The translations under genes and the position numbers were made by a program. A stretch of DNA of 64,000 bases from positions 1 to 64,000 of the forward strand of contig NZ_KI911782.1 in the NCBI RefSeq assembly GCF_000515395.1. The letters run 5' to 3'. Of the stretch, positions 30,836-38,649 are shown piece after piece (the stretch's first letter is position 1; every line of letters begins with the position of its first letter). This stretch comes from Jiangella gansuensis DSM 44835 (GTDB taxonomy: Bacteria; Actinomycetota; Actinomycetes; Jiangellales; Jiangellaceae). Below the pieces are notes generated by a model that was not told the DNA's origin, made no database searches, and saw nothing but the letters and a program-made list of their open reading frames with translations.

Positions 30836-31618
30836 TCAGTTCTGCCCGCCGTCGAGCGTGGCCTGACTGGTGGTGCTGGCGGCGGCCTTCTTCGCCGGAG
30901 CCTTCTTCGCCGTGGTCTTCTTGGCCGGAGCCTTCTTCTCGGCCGACATCGCGCCAGGCTCGTCGTCGCCGTCGTTGCCGTCGTTGCCGTCGTTGCCGGC
31001 CTTGCCGTCCGACTTCTCGGCATCGCTCTTCACGGACTCGCCGTCGACGGCGCCTTCGGCGTCCTTCTCGTCCTTCTCGGCTTTCTCCGGTGTGGGCGCC
31101 GGTGCCCACGGGCCGGTGGACGGGTCGTACGTGGTCCACTGCTCGGACTGGCTGCGCCGGCGCACGACCGCCGCCACCGCGGCACCGGCAGCGGCGAACC
31201 CGCCGAGCACCCCCATGAACCTGCGGCGCCGCTTCTTCTTGCGGGCTTTCTCGGCCTGCTCGGCGAACGCGGACGTGCGCTCGGACAGGTCGTGCGCGCG
31301 CTCGGAGAACTTGTCGGCGGCAATGGCCAGCGAATCCGCCACGCGCGGCACCACGTCGTGCATGAGCGTCTCGCGCGCCTGCGAGGCAGCCGGACCGACT
31401 TTCTCCTTTGCGGCCTGGACCCTCGGACTCACTCTGTCGACGGCGGTCTCGACCACCGGGGTGATGCGTTCGCGGGCGGAGTCAACCACCGGCGCCGCGG
31501 CATCGCGCGCTCGCCGACTGGCGTCCCGAGCGGCCTTGCGGGCCTGCTCGGCAGCCTCCTGCGTGCGCACCTTGGCGTCGCCGGTACGGCTCTTCCGCCG
31601 GTTGAATAGCCTGCTCAC
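30836..31618 (-). CDS. DUF5324-like protein with Lys/Ala-rich tail
   Basis: A 260-residue protein. The first 125 residues are an amphipathic, Ala/Glu/Arg-rich helical region with apolipoprotein-like repeats (EAAEQARKAARDASRRARDA). A basic patch and one membrane helix follow (KKKRRRR then FMGVLGGFAAAGAAVAAVV). An acidic Lys/Glu/Asp and GND-repeat linker leads to a histone-H1-like tail (KKAPAKKTTAKKAPAKKAA). DUF5324 proteins lie next to the peptidyl-prolyl isomerase gene in Streptomyces, as here. Function unknown; membrane anchoring with DNA contact is only a guess. Confidence 0.65.
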   Translation of the reverse strand: MSRLFNRRKSRTGDAKVRTQEAAEQARKAARDASRRARDAAAPVVDSARERITPVVETAVDRVSPRVQAAKEKVGPAASQARETLMHDVVPRVADSLAIAADKFSERAHDLSERTSAFAEQAEKARKKKRRRRFMGVLGGFAAAGAAVAAVVRRRSQSEQWTTYDPSTGPWAPAPTPEKAEKDEKDAEGAVDGESVKSDAEKSDGKAGNDGNDGNDGDDEPGAMSAEKKAPAKKTTAKKAPAKKAAASTTSQATLDGGQN

Positions 31619-31766
31619 GTTTGGGCCTCCCTTATCGGATCGCTGCAGGGCCCCTTACCCCGTTCTGTCCACACCGATCTTGCCTTGTACCGACCGTATG
31701 CCCGCTCACGCCACGGCGTGGGAGGATGGAGCAAAATCGAGAAACATCAACGTGAAGGGCTTACCC

Positions 31767-32291
31767 GTGGCCGACGAGCTTCATGCCACCTTGCACACCA
31801 ACCGCGGTGACATCACTATGGTGCTGTTCCCCCATCATGCTCCCAAGACGGTCCGCAACTTCGTCGAGCTGGCCAAGGGCGAGCGCGAGTGGGTCAACCC
31901 CGCGACCGGCGAGAAGACGAACGACAAGCTGTACGACGGCACCGTCTTCCACCGCGTCATCTCCGGCTTCATGATCCAGGGCGGCGACCCCCTGGGCAAC
32001 GGCACCGGCGGCCCGGGCTACGACTTCGCCGACGAGTTCCACCCCGAGCTGGCGTTCAACAAGCCGTACCTGCTGGCCATGGCCAACGCCGGGCCCAACA
32101 CCAACGGCTCGCAGTTCTTCATCACCGTCGGGCTCACGCCGCACCTGAACCGCCGGCACACCATCTTCGGAGAGGTCGCCGACGAGAACAGCCGCCAGGT
32201 CGTCGACGCGATCGCCACCACGCCCACCGACCGCGCCGACCGGCCCAATGAGCCCGTCGTCATCGAGTCGGTCACCGTCACCGGAAGCTGA
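31767..32291 (+). CDS. Cyclophilin-type peptidyl-prolyl cis-trans isomerase
   Basis: A 174-residue cytoplasmic cyclophilin that catalyses proline isomerisation. The motifs LYDGTVFHRVISGFMIQGGD, MANAGPNTNGSQFFIT and LNRRHTIFGEV are complete. I chose GTG 31767 (ADELHATLHTNRGD) from the family N-terminus, with AAGGG upstream; GTG 31752 is also in frame. It lies 14 bp before the rhomboid gene, a conserved pair. Confidence 0.95.
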   Translation: MADELHATLHTNRGDITMVLFPHHAPKTVRNFVELAKGEREWVNPATGEKTNDKLYDGTVFHRVISGFMIQGGDPLGNGTGGPGYDFADEFHPELAFNKPYLLAMANAGPNTNGSQFFITVGLTPHLNRRHTIFGEVADENSRQVVDAIATTPTDRADRPNEPVVIESVTVTGS

Positions 32292-32305
32292 ACGCAGGTT
32301 CCCAC

Positions 32306-33226
32306 ATGACCGGATCCGCCGGCGACACCGGCGGGCCGCCACCCGGCGGACCCGCCGTACCGACCTGCTATCGGCACCCCGACCGCGAGACGTACGTGCG
32401 GTGCTCCCGGTGCGAGCGGCACATCTGCCCGGACTGCATGCTGTCCGCGCCGGTCGGATTCCAGTGTCCGCAGTGCGTGGCAGAAGGCCGCAAGGGAGTC
32501 CGCAGCGCGCGCACCGTGCTGGGTGGCACGATCCGGGAGAAGAACGCCACCTCCATCACCATCTCGTTGCTGGTCATCAACGTGGCGGTGTGGCTGTTCG
32601 GCCTGGTGCGGGGCACTTCGGCCGACACCTTGTACGGCATGTTCGCTCGGCAGTGGAACACCAACGAGCTCGGCGTTCAGCTCGGTCTCGTGCTGGGTCA
32701 TCGCGACGACGGCATCGACCTCGGTGTCGCCGACGGCCAGTGGTACCGCCTGGTCACCGCTGCGTTCATGCACGAGAACGCGCTGCACATCGGCATGAAC
32801 ATGCTGGCGTTGTGGGTGCTCGGCAGCTCGCTCGAGCCGGTGCTCGGCCGGTGGCGGTTCATCGTGCTGTACCTGCTGTCCGCACTGGGCGGCACCGCGG
32901 CGTCGCTGCTGGCCGCGTCGGAGTACACGCTGTCCTACGGTGCGTCGGGCGCGGTCTTCGGGCTCATGGGGGCGCTGTTCGTCATCATGCGCCGGCTGGG
33001 GCGGCAGACCGGTGCCGTCGTCGGCATCCTGGCGTTCAACCTCGTGCTCGGCTTCACCATCGACGGCATCGACTGGCGGGCCCACCTGGGTGGCCTCGTC
33101 ATCGGCACCGGGCTGGCCGCGGTATTCGCTTACGCGCCGCGGGAGCAGCGCATGGCGTGGTCGGTGACGGGCTGCGCGCTCGCCGCGGTGATCATCTCGA
33201 CCGTCATCCTGGTCGCCATCAGCTGA
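32306..33226 (+). CDS. Rhomboid intramembrane serine protease with N-terminal zinc-ribbon
   Basis: A 306-residue membrane protease. Residues 18-57 hold Cys/His pairs (CYRHPDRETYVRCSRCERHI, CPDCMLSAPVGFQCPQC), typical of actinobacterial rhomboids. The six-helix core has the catalytic serine in YGASGAVFGLMG (about residue 214), the catalytic His in RAHLGGLVIG (about 260), and the HIGMNMLALW motif. Cleavage substrates are unknown. A strong terminator follows. Confidence 0.94.
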   Translation: MTGSAGDTGGPPPGGPAVPTCYRHPDRETYVRCSRCERHICPDCMLSAPVGFQCPQCVAEGRKGVRSARTVLGGTIREKNATSITISLLVINVAVWLFGLVRGTSADTLYGMFARQWNTNELGVQLGLVLGHRDDGIDLGVADGQWYRLVTAAFMHENALHIGMNMLALWVLGSSLEPVLGRWRFIVLYLLSALGGTAASLLAASEYTLSYGASGAVFGLMGALFVIMRRLGRQTGAVVGILAFNLVLGFTIDGIDWRAHLGGLVIGTGLAAVFAYAPREQRMAWSVTGCALAAVIISTVILVAIS

Positions 33227-33238
33227 GCGGCACTTCTC

Positions 33239-33278
33239 GCCCGGCCCGATCCCCTCGTGGGTTCGGGCCGGGCTTTTT
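33239..33278 (+). terminator. Rho-independent terminator after rhomboid gene
   Basis: GCCCGGCCCGA (33239-33249) pairs with TCGGGCCGGGC (33263-33273) and is followed by TTTTT. It is the best classical terminator in the window. Confidence 0.92.
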
Positions 33279-33318
33279 CGCGCCTTCTCAGCCTGGCCGT
33301 CCACCGGGCGGCGTCCAG

Positions 33319-33392
33319 TTATCCACAGGAGTTATCCCCACTGGGGAAAATTACACGCGTGTAATCACAGGTGTGCAATAAGCTGTGGACAA
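33319..33392. promoter_or_regulatory. DnaA-box-like cluster with a 16-bp palindrome
   Basis: Between convergent genes lie TTATCCACA (33319-33327), TTATCCCCA (33332-33340), a TCCCCACTGGGGA dyad (33335-33347), the perfect palindrome ATTACACGCGTGTAAT (33350-33365) and TGTGGACAA (33384-33392). The first and last are perfect DnaA boxes of the E. coli and Streptomyces types. The stretch is AT-richer than its surroundings. Function unknown. Confidence 0.65.
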
Positions 33393-33414
33393 CCTGTTTC
33401 GGCAGGTCAGGAGC

Positions 33415-33672
33415 CTACTTCCACCGGGTTGCGGTCATGAAGCCTCCGGTGATCAGGCCCATGCCGATCAAGAGGTTCCATCCACCGAGGTCCTGGATCA
33501 GCGGGATGTCCTCACCCACGAGGTAGTAGATGACGATCCACACGAGCCCGACGACAAGAAGTGCGATCATTGTGGGGACGACCCACGGACCGGAGGCTGT
33601 CGGGTCCTTGACCTCGCGCCGCTCCGGCGGGGTGTAGTCGTCGTCCTTGCGACGGCGGCGAGATATGGGCAC
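33415..33672 (-). CDS. crgA: Cell division protein CrgA
   Basis: An 85-residue inner-membrane protein that in mycobacteria and Streptomyces coordinates FtsZ-ring and septal peptidoglycan factors. It has a basic N-terminus, then PWVVPTMIALLVVGLVWIVI and a second helix LGGWNLLIGMGLITGGFM, ending TATRWK. It is monocistronic and divergent from the DUF881 gene. Confidence 0.95.
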   Translation of the reverse strand: MPISRRRRKDDDYTPPERREVKDPTASGPWVVPTMIALLVVGLVWIVIYYLVGEDIPLIQDLGGWNLLIGMGLITGGFMTATRWK

Positions 33673-33824
33673 GAGTCGGTCCTCTCCGTCTTGGCTGGTT
33701 GCGGTGGTGCTCGGCTAGCGTAGTCGTCAGCAGGCTCGCCGCCCACATCGCGCGGAGCCGGCCGTGACCGAACACCCGGAGGTGAACCATCAGCCAGCCA
33801 GCAGGCAACAGCCGCACGTGGAAG

Positions 33825-34520
33825 GTGCTCGCGCCTGTCGTGCTGGCGTTCTGCGGTCTCCTCCTGGTCACCAGTGCCAAGGCATCCGACGGCGACGACC
33901 TGCGCGGAAGCGACATCCTGGAGCTCTCGGACCTGGTGCGGGCAGAGGAGCGACGGGTCCAGGAACTGGAGGCGCGGGTCGCCGAGCTGGACGCCGAGCT
34001 CGAGGAATTCGCGGCCAGCAAGGGCGACAGCCAGACGGAGGAGATCAACCGCCAGATCGAGGAACTGATGCCGGATGCCGGGCTGACCCCGGTCGATGGT
34101 CCTGCCCTCTCGGTCACCATGGACGACGCGCCGCTGCCGGCCAACGCCGAGGAGCAGCCCGACGAGTTCAACATCGAGGACTACTTGGTTCACCAGCAGG
34201 ACCTGCAGGGCGTCGTGAACGCTCTGTGGGCCGGCGGCGCCGAGGCCGTCACCGTCATGGACCAGCGCATCGTGTCCACCAGCACCATCCGGTGTGTCGG
34301 CTCGGTGCTGCTGCTGCACGGGCGCACGTTCTATCCGCCGTACACCATCACCGCGATCGGCGACACCGACGCGATGCGCGACGCGCTCGAAACCTCGCCC
34401 GCGGTGCGCGAGTACCGTCACTGGGCCGACACCGTCGGGCTGCGCTATGACGTCGCCGACGAGGGCAGCGTCACGATGCCGGGCTACACCGGCTCTATCG
34501 GAGGAGGAACGACGTCGTGA
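33825..34520 (+). CDS. DUF881 protein
   Basis: A 231-residue exported or membrane-anchored protein with one N-terminal helix (LAPVVLAFCGLLLVTSAKAS), a coiled coil (ERRVQELEARVAELDAELEE) and the DUF881 core (LSVTMDDAP, VVNALWAGGAEAVTVMDQRI, RCVGSVLLLHGRTFYPPYTI). GTG 33825 is the first regular start. The family sequence clearly begins 12 codons earlier, where an ATC stands 6 bases after a perfect GGAGG (see findings). DUF881 proteins in this locus are thought to relate to the cell envelope and division, but their role is unproven. Confidence 0.88.
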   Translation: MLAPVVLAFCGLLLVTSAKASDGDDLRGSDILELSDLVRAEERRVQELEARVAELDAELEEFAASKGDSQTEEINRQIEELMPDAGLTPVDGPALSVTMDDAPLPANAEEQPDEFNIEDYLVHQQDLQGVVNALWAGGAEAVTVMDQRIVSTSTIRCVGSVLLLHGRTFYPPYTITAIGDTDAMRDALETSPAVREYRHWADTVGLRYDVADEGSVTMPGYTGSIGGGTTS

Positions 34521-35155
34521 GCCCACGCATCCTCGTGGTCGACAACTACGACAGCTTCGTGTTCAACCTGGTCCAGTACCTGGCCCAGCTCGGGGCCGAG
34601 TGCGAGGTGCGCCGCAACGACGAGATCGGCCACACCACCGGGTTCGACGGCGTGCTGCTCTCTCCCGGGCCGGGCACGCCGGAGAAGGCCGGCGGCTGCA
34701 TCGAGCTCATCCACACCCTCGCCGGCACGGTACCGATCTTCGGGGTCTGTCTCGGGCTACAAGCCATCGGCGTCGCGTACGGGGCCACGGTCGACCGGGC
34801 GCCGGAGCTGCTGCACGGCAAGACCAGCCAGGTGCACCACGACGGCGCCGGCGTGCTGGCCGGGCTCAGCGACCCCTTCACCGCCACCCGCTACCACTCA
34901 CTGGCCGTCGAACCGGCCACCGTGCCGGACGAGCTGGAGGTCACGGCCCGCACCGAGGGCGGCGTGATCATGGCGCTGCGTCACCGCACCCTGCGGGTCG
35001 AGGGGGTCCAGTTCCACCCGGAATCGGTGCTCACCGAGGGCGGCCACCGCATGCTGGCCAACTGGCTCACCGTCTGCGGCGACGACGGCGCCGTGCAGCG
35101 CTCCGCCGGACTGGCCCCGGTGGTTACCCATGGCCCCTCGTTCGAACTGGTCTGA
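34517..35155 (+). CDS. Glutamine amidotransferase, anthranilate/aminodeoxychorismate synthase component II
   Basis: A 212-residue class I amidotransferase (PabA/TrpG type) that hands ammonia to the chorismate-binding partner. It has ILVVDNYDSFVFNLVQYLAQ, SPGPGTPEKAG, the nucleophile motif GVCLGLQAIG and the His/Glu pair in VEGVQFHPESVLTEGG. The GTG start overlaps the DUF881 stop. The synteny points to PabA in folate synthesis as likely, but the sequence alone does not separate it from TrpG. The class E sortase that often precedes it elsewhere is absent. Confidence 0.9.
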   Translation: MSPRILVVDNYDSFVFNLVQYLAQLGAECEVRRNDEIGHTTGFDGVLLSPGPGTPEKAGGCIELIHTLAGTVPIFGVCLGLQAIGVAYGATVDRAPELLHGKTSQVHHDGAGVLAGLSDPFTATRYHSLAVEPATVPDELEVTARTEGGVIMALRHRTLRVEGVQFHPESVLTEGGHRMLANWLTVCGDDGAVQRSAGLAPVVTHGPSFELV

Positions 35156-35204
35156 GCGGTACCCGGCCGCCAGCCCGCGGTTGCAAGCAGGCTGGCCGCC
35201 GAAT

Positions 35205-37097
35205 CTACTGGTTCAGCAGGCCGCCATCGTTGCCGTTCTCGGTGCCCTGCTCGCCGCTCTCGTTGCCGTTCTCGTTGCCGTTCTCGCCACTTTCGTTGCC
35301 GGCCTCACCGCCGGTCTCGGTGCCGCCCTCGGTACCGGTCTCGTCGCCCGTGGGCTCGTCGGTAGGCGTCTCCGTCTCGGTCTCGGTCGGCTCGTCGGTG
35401 GGCTCCGGGTCCGGCGGCGCCTCGGCGACGTAGATGATGACGGTGTCGCCCTCCTCCAGCTCGGTACCCTCGCCGGGTTCCTGCCGGAACACGTTGCCTT
35501 CCGGCTGGTCGGCCGGCTCGCGCTGCACGTCGGGCGTCAGGCTGAGGCGTTCGAGCGCGTTGATCGCGGCTTCCTCGCTCATGCCGACGAGGTTGGGCAC
35601 CTCGATGGCCACCTCACCGCTGGAGATCACCAGGTTGACCGTGGTGCCGGGCGCGACGGACGCGCCGCTCTCCGGGTCGGTCGAGAGTACCTGCCCGGCC
35701 TCGGCCTCGTTGTCCACGCGCTCGACGTTGCCGGGCGTCAGGCCGGCGTCGCGGATCAGCTGCTCCGCTTCGGCCTGCGGCCGGCCGATGACGGCCGGGA
35801 CGGAGACCATCTCCGGCGGTGCACCGACGACGATGGTGACCTCGGTGCCTTCGTCGAGCTGGGTGGACGGCCGCGGGTCCTGCCGGATCACGGTGCCGAC
35901 CTGGGCTTCGTCGGAGACCGGCTCGGACTCGGCGACGGGCTCGAGGCCCTCCTCGGTGAGCCGGGTCTCGGCCTCCTCCTGCGTCATGCCGACCAGGTTG
36001 GGCACGGTGGCCTGCGCCGGTCCGCCGGAGTTGAAGATCAGGTAGCCGATGAGGCCGGCGATGGCCAGGACGGCGAGCGCGCCGAGTACCACGGCCCACC
36101 AGCTGAAGCCCTTGCGCTCGTCCTCGTCCTCGAGCGGCTCGTCCGGGTAGGGCGTGTCGTCGTCGAGCGGCATCGCCTCGGTACCGCCGGCCACCATGCC
36201 GGCGCCGGGCGCGATGAGCTGGGTGGCCGCCGAGGTGTCCGCAGCAGCGGCGACCGGCAGCCCGGCCGCGGCCCGCTCGAGATCCGCCCGCATGTCGTAG
36301 GCGCTCTGGTACCGGTCCAGCCGGTCCTTGGCCAGCGACTTCATGACGATGGCGTCGAGCTCCGGCGGAATGGACGGGTCGAGCGCAGACGGCGGTGTCG
36401 CGGTCTCACGAACGTGTGAGACCGCCACCGACACCAGCGACTCGCCGATGAACGGGGGCCGCCCGGTCAACAGCTCGTACAGCACACAACCACTGGCGTA
36501 GAGGTCGCTGCGTGCGTCGGCCTGCTCACCACGGGCCTGCTCCGGCGAGATGTACTGTGCGGTCCCGACGACGGCGGCGGTCTGGGTCAGCGCCATCCCG
36601 GTGTCGGCGAGCGACCGGGCGATGCCGAAGTCGGTGACCTTCACCTCACCGCCGGTGGTGATCATGATGTTGCCGGGCTTGATGTCGCGGTGGACGATGC
36701 CGGCCCGGTGGCTGTACTCGAGCGCATCGAGGGTGGAGCTGAGGATCTCGATGGAGCGCTCGGGGGTGATGCGGACGCGGTCCTGCAGCATCTCGCGCAG
36801 CGTCTGGCCCTCGACGTACTCCATGACGATGTACGGGAGGCGGTGGCCGTCGACCATGTCTTCGCCGGTGTCGTACACGGCGACGATGTTGCGGTGGTTG
36901 AGCGACGCGGCCGACTGGGCCTCGCGGCGGAACCGGGCCTGGAAGGTGGCGTCGCCGGCGTGGTCGACCCGCAGCATCTTCAACGCGACGATGCGGCCCA
37001 GCCGGGAGTCGCGGCCGCGCCGGACCTCGGCCATGCCACCACGGCCGATGACCTCGCCCAGCTCGTAGCGATCTCCGAGGAGTCGCAACTCGTTCAT
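35205..37097 (-). CDS. pknB: Serine/threonine protein kinase PknB with three PASTA domains
   Basis: A 630-residue transmembrane receptor kinase. The kinase domain (about 1-275) has GRGGMAEVRRGRD, the Lys in VALKMLR, HRDIKPGNIM and DFGIARS, with a Thr-containing activation loop (MALTQTAAVVGTAQYISPEQ). One membrane helix (VVLGALAVLAIAGLIGYLI) precedes three PASTA repeats, which sense muropeptides. PknB of M. tuberculosis has four. An unusual acidic, Asn/Gly/Glu-rich tail of about 65 residues ends the protein. It is the last gene of the fhaA-pknB operon, 85 bp after pbpA. Confidence 0.96.
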   Translation of the reverse strand: MNELRLLGDRYELGEVIGRGGMAEVRRGRDSRLGRIVALKMLRVDHAGDATFQARFRREAQSAASLNHRNIVAVYDTGEDMVDGHRLPYIVMEYVEGQTLREMLQDRVRITPERSIEILSSTLDALEYSHRAGIVHRDIKPGNIMITTGGEVKVTDFGIARSLADTGMALTQTAAVVGTAQYISPEQARGEQADARSDLYASGCVLYELLTGRPPFIGESLVSVAVSHVRETATPPSALDPSIPPELDAIVMKSLAKDRLDRYQSAYDMRADLERAAAGLPVAAAADTSAATQLIAPGAGMVAGGTEAMPLDDDTPYPDEPLEDEDERKGFSWWAVVLGALAVLAIAGLIGYLIFNSGGPAQATVPNLVGMTQEEAETRLTEEGLEPVAESEPVSDEAQVGTVIRQDPRPSTQLDEGTEVTIVVGAPPEMVSVPAVIGRPQAEAEQLIRDAGLTPGNVERVDNEAEAGQVLSTDPESGASVAPGTTVNLVISSGEVAIEVPNLVGMSEEAAINALERLSLTPDVQREPADQPEGNVFRQEPGEGTELEEGDTVIIYVAEAPPDPEPTDEPTETETETPTDEPTGDETGTEGGTETGGEAGNESGENGNENGNESGEQGTENGNDGGLLNQ

Positions 37098-37182
37098 TGT
37101 GCGGCCCTTTCTCGTCTCAACCTCGCGCAGGCTACCGTCATCGGCATCCTCGGCGCTGCTCCTGACCGAACAGTGAGGATGG

Positions 37183-38649
37183 TCACGACCCCAGCACCGC
37201 CTCCATGACGTCGCGCGCGATCGGAGCGGCCAGCCGGCCGCCGCCGATGTCGTCGCGCGCCGTGTCCGGTGCCTCTTCGATGACGACGGCGACCGCGACG
37301 CGTGGCTCGTCGGCCGGCGCGAACGACGTGAACCACGCGTACGGCGGGTCCTCCTCGCGGCCAGTCTGCGCGGTACCCGTCTTGCCCGCCACCTGGATGC
37401 CGTCGATCTGGGCGTTCTCGCCGGTGCCGTTCTCGACGACGTCGACCATCATCTCGGTCAGCTGCTCTGCCGTCTCGGGCGAGACGGCGCGGGTGCGTTC
37501 CTCCGGCTCGGTCTGCGCGATCGGGCTGACGAGGTCCGGGCCACGTACCGAATGCACCAGGTACGGCTCCATGAGGACACCGCCGTTGGCGATGGCCGCG
37601 GACACCATCGCCATCTGCAACGGCGTGGCGGACACGTCGTACTGCCCGATGGACGCGTACGACGTGAGGGCCTCGTCGAGTTCGCTCGGGAACACGCTGG
37701 TGGCGGCGTTCATGTCGTCATTGGTCAGCGGCTGGGTGCCGAAGCCGAACCGTTCGGCTTGCTCGCGCAACGCGTCCTCGCCGACCTCGTTGCCCAGGTA
37801 CGCGAACGCGGTGTTGCACGAGACCCGCAGCGCCTCGGTCAGCGTGGGGGTGCCGTCGGCGCAGGCTTGCTGGTTCTGGTTGCGCAGCACGTTGGTGGAC
37901 AACGGCACGTCGTACTCGGCCGGGCCGGGGACCTCGGTGTCGGCGGCGAAGTCGCCGCTCTCGAGTGCGGCCGCCGCCGTGACCAGCTTGAACACCGAAC
38001 CCGGTGGCAGGCGCTGGGCGAAGGCACGGTTGAGGTCCGGTTTGTCCGGGTCGGCTTCGAGTGCTTCGCGGGTCGCCTGCTGCTCCTCGATGGAGTGGCT
38101 GGCCATGGCGTTGGGGCCGTACGACGGGGTGCTGACCGCCGCCAGGATGGCGCCGGTCTCGACGTCGATGGCCACGACGGCACCCTTGTAGCCTTCGAGT
38201 CCCTCGTATGCGGCCTGCTGAGCGGCCGGGTCGATGGTCAGCCGGACGGCGCCACCTCGGGGCTCCTCGCCGGTCACGAGGTCGATGAGGCGCCGGACGA
38301 AGAGGCGGTCGTCGTCGCCGGAGAGGATGTCGTTCTGCGCCCGCTCCAGCGCCGTGCGGCCGTAGAAATAGGAGTAGTAGCCGGTCAGCGGGGCGTACAT
38401 CGGGCCCTGCGGGTATTGGCGCAGGAACTGGTACTCGTCGTCGCTCGGCACCGACTGGGCGATGGGGGTGTCGTCGGCCAGCAGGATGGGGCCGCGTTCG
38501 CGGGAGTACTCGTCGAGCAGCACCCGGCGGTTCTCGGACCGCGCGTTGAGCTCGTCGGCCCAGAACGCCTGCACGTACGTGACGTTGATGAGCAGCGCCA
38601 CGCACAGCAACAAGCAGCCCGCGGAGATGCGGCGGATGGGCGAGTTCAC
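37183..38649 (-). CDS. pbpA: Penicillin-binding protein PbpA (class B transpeptidase)
   Basis: A 488-residue septal/elongation transpeptidase with one N-terminal membrane helix, a dimerisation region and the transpeptidase motifs SVFK (GSVFKLVTAAAALESG), SCN (VSCNTAF) and KTG (VAGKTGTAQTG). The GTG start overlaps the rodA stop by 4 bases. In mycobacteria PbpA is phosphorylated by PknB, matching the operon. Confidence 0.95.
   Translation of the reverse strand: MNSPIRRISAGCLLLCVALLINVTYVQAFWADELNARSENRRVLLDEYSRERGPILLADDTPIAQSVPSDDEYQFLRQYPQGPMYAPLTGYYSYFYGRTALERAQNDILSGDDDRLFVRRLIDLVTGEEPRGGAVRLTIDPAAQQAAYEGLEGYKGAVVAIDVETGAILAAVSTPSYGPNAMASHSIEEQQATREALEADPDKPDLNRAFAQRLPPGSVFKLVTAAAALESGDFAADTEVPGPAEYDVPLSTNVLRNQNQQACADGTPTLTEALRVSCNTAFAYLGNEVGEDALREQAERFGFGTQPLTNDDMNAATSVFPSELDEALTSYASIGQYDVSATPLQMAMVSAAIANGGVLMEPYLVHSVRGPDLVSPIAQTEPEERTRAVSPETAEQLTEMMVDVVENGTGENAQIDGIQVAGKTGTAQTGREEDPPYAWFTSFAPADEPRVAVAVVIEEAPDTARDDIGGGRLAAPIARDVMEAVLGS

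Noticed and set aside
30960-31000. Short tandem GTCGTTGCC-type repeats.
   Set aside because: They encode the GND repeats of the acidic linker in the DUF5324-like protein and are explained by that coding sequence.
35210-35420. Repetitive CGTTGCCGTTCTC-type sequence, resembling a repeat array.
   Set aside because: It is the coding sequence for the Asn/Gly/Glu-rich tail of PknB; units are irregular and there are no spacers as in CRISPR.
35130-36419. Long plus-strand frame opposite the PASTA region of pknB.
   Set aside because: Antisense shadow of a certain gene; Gly/Arg/Leu-rich with no family resemblance.
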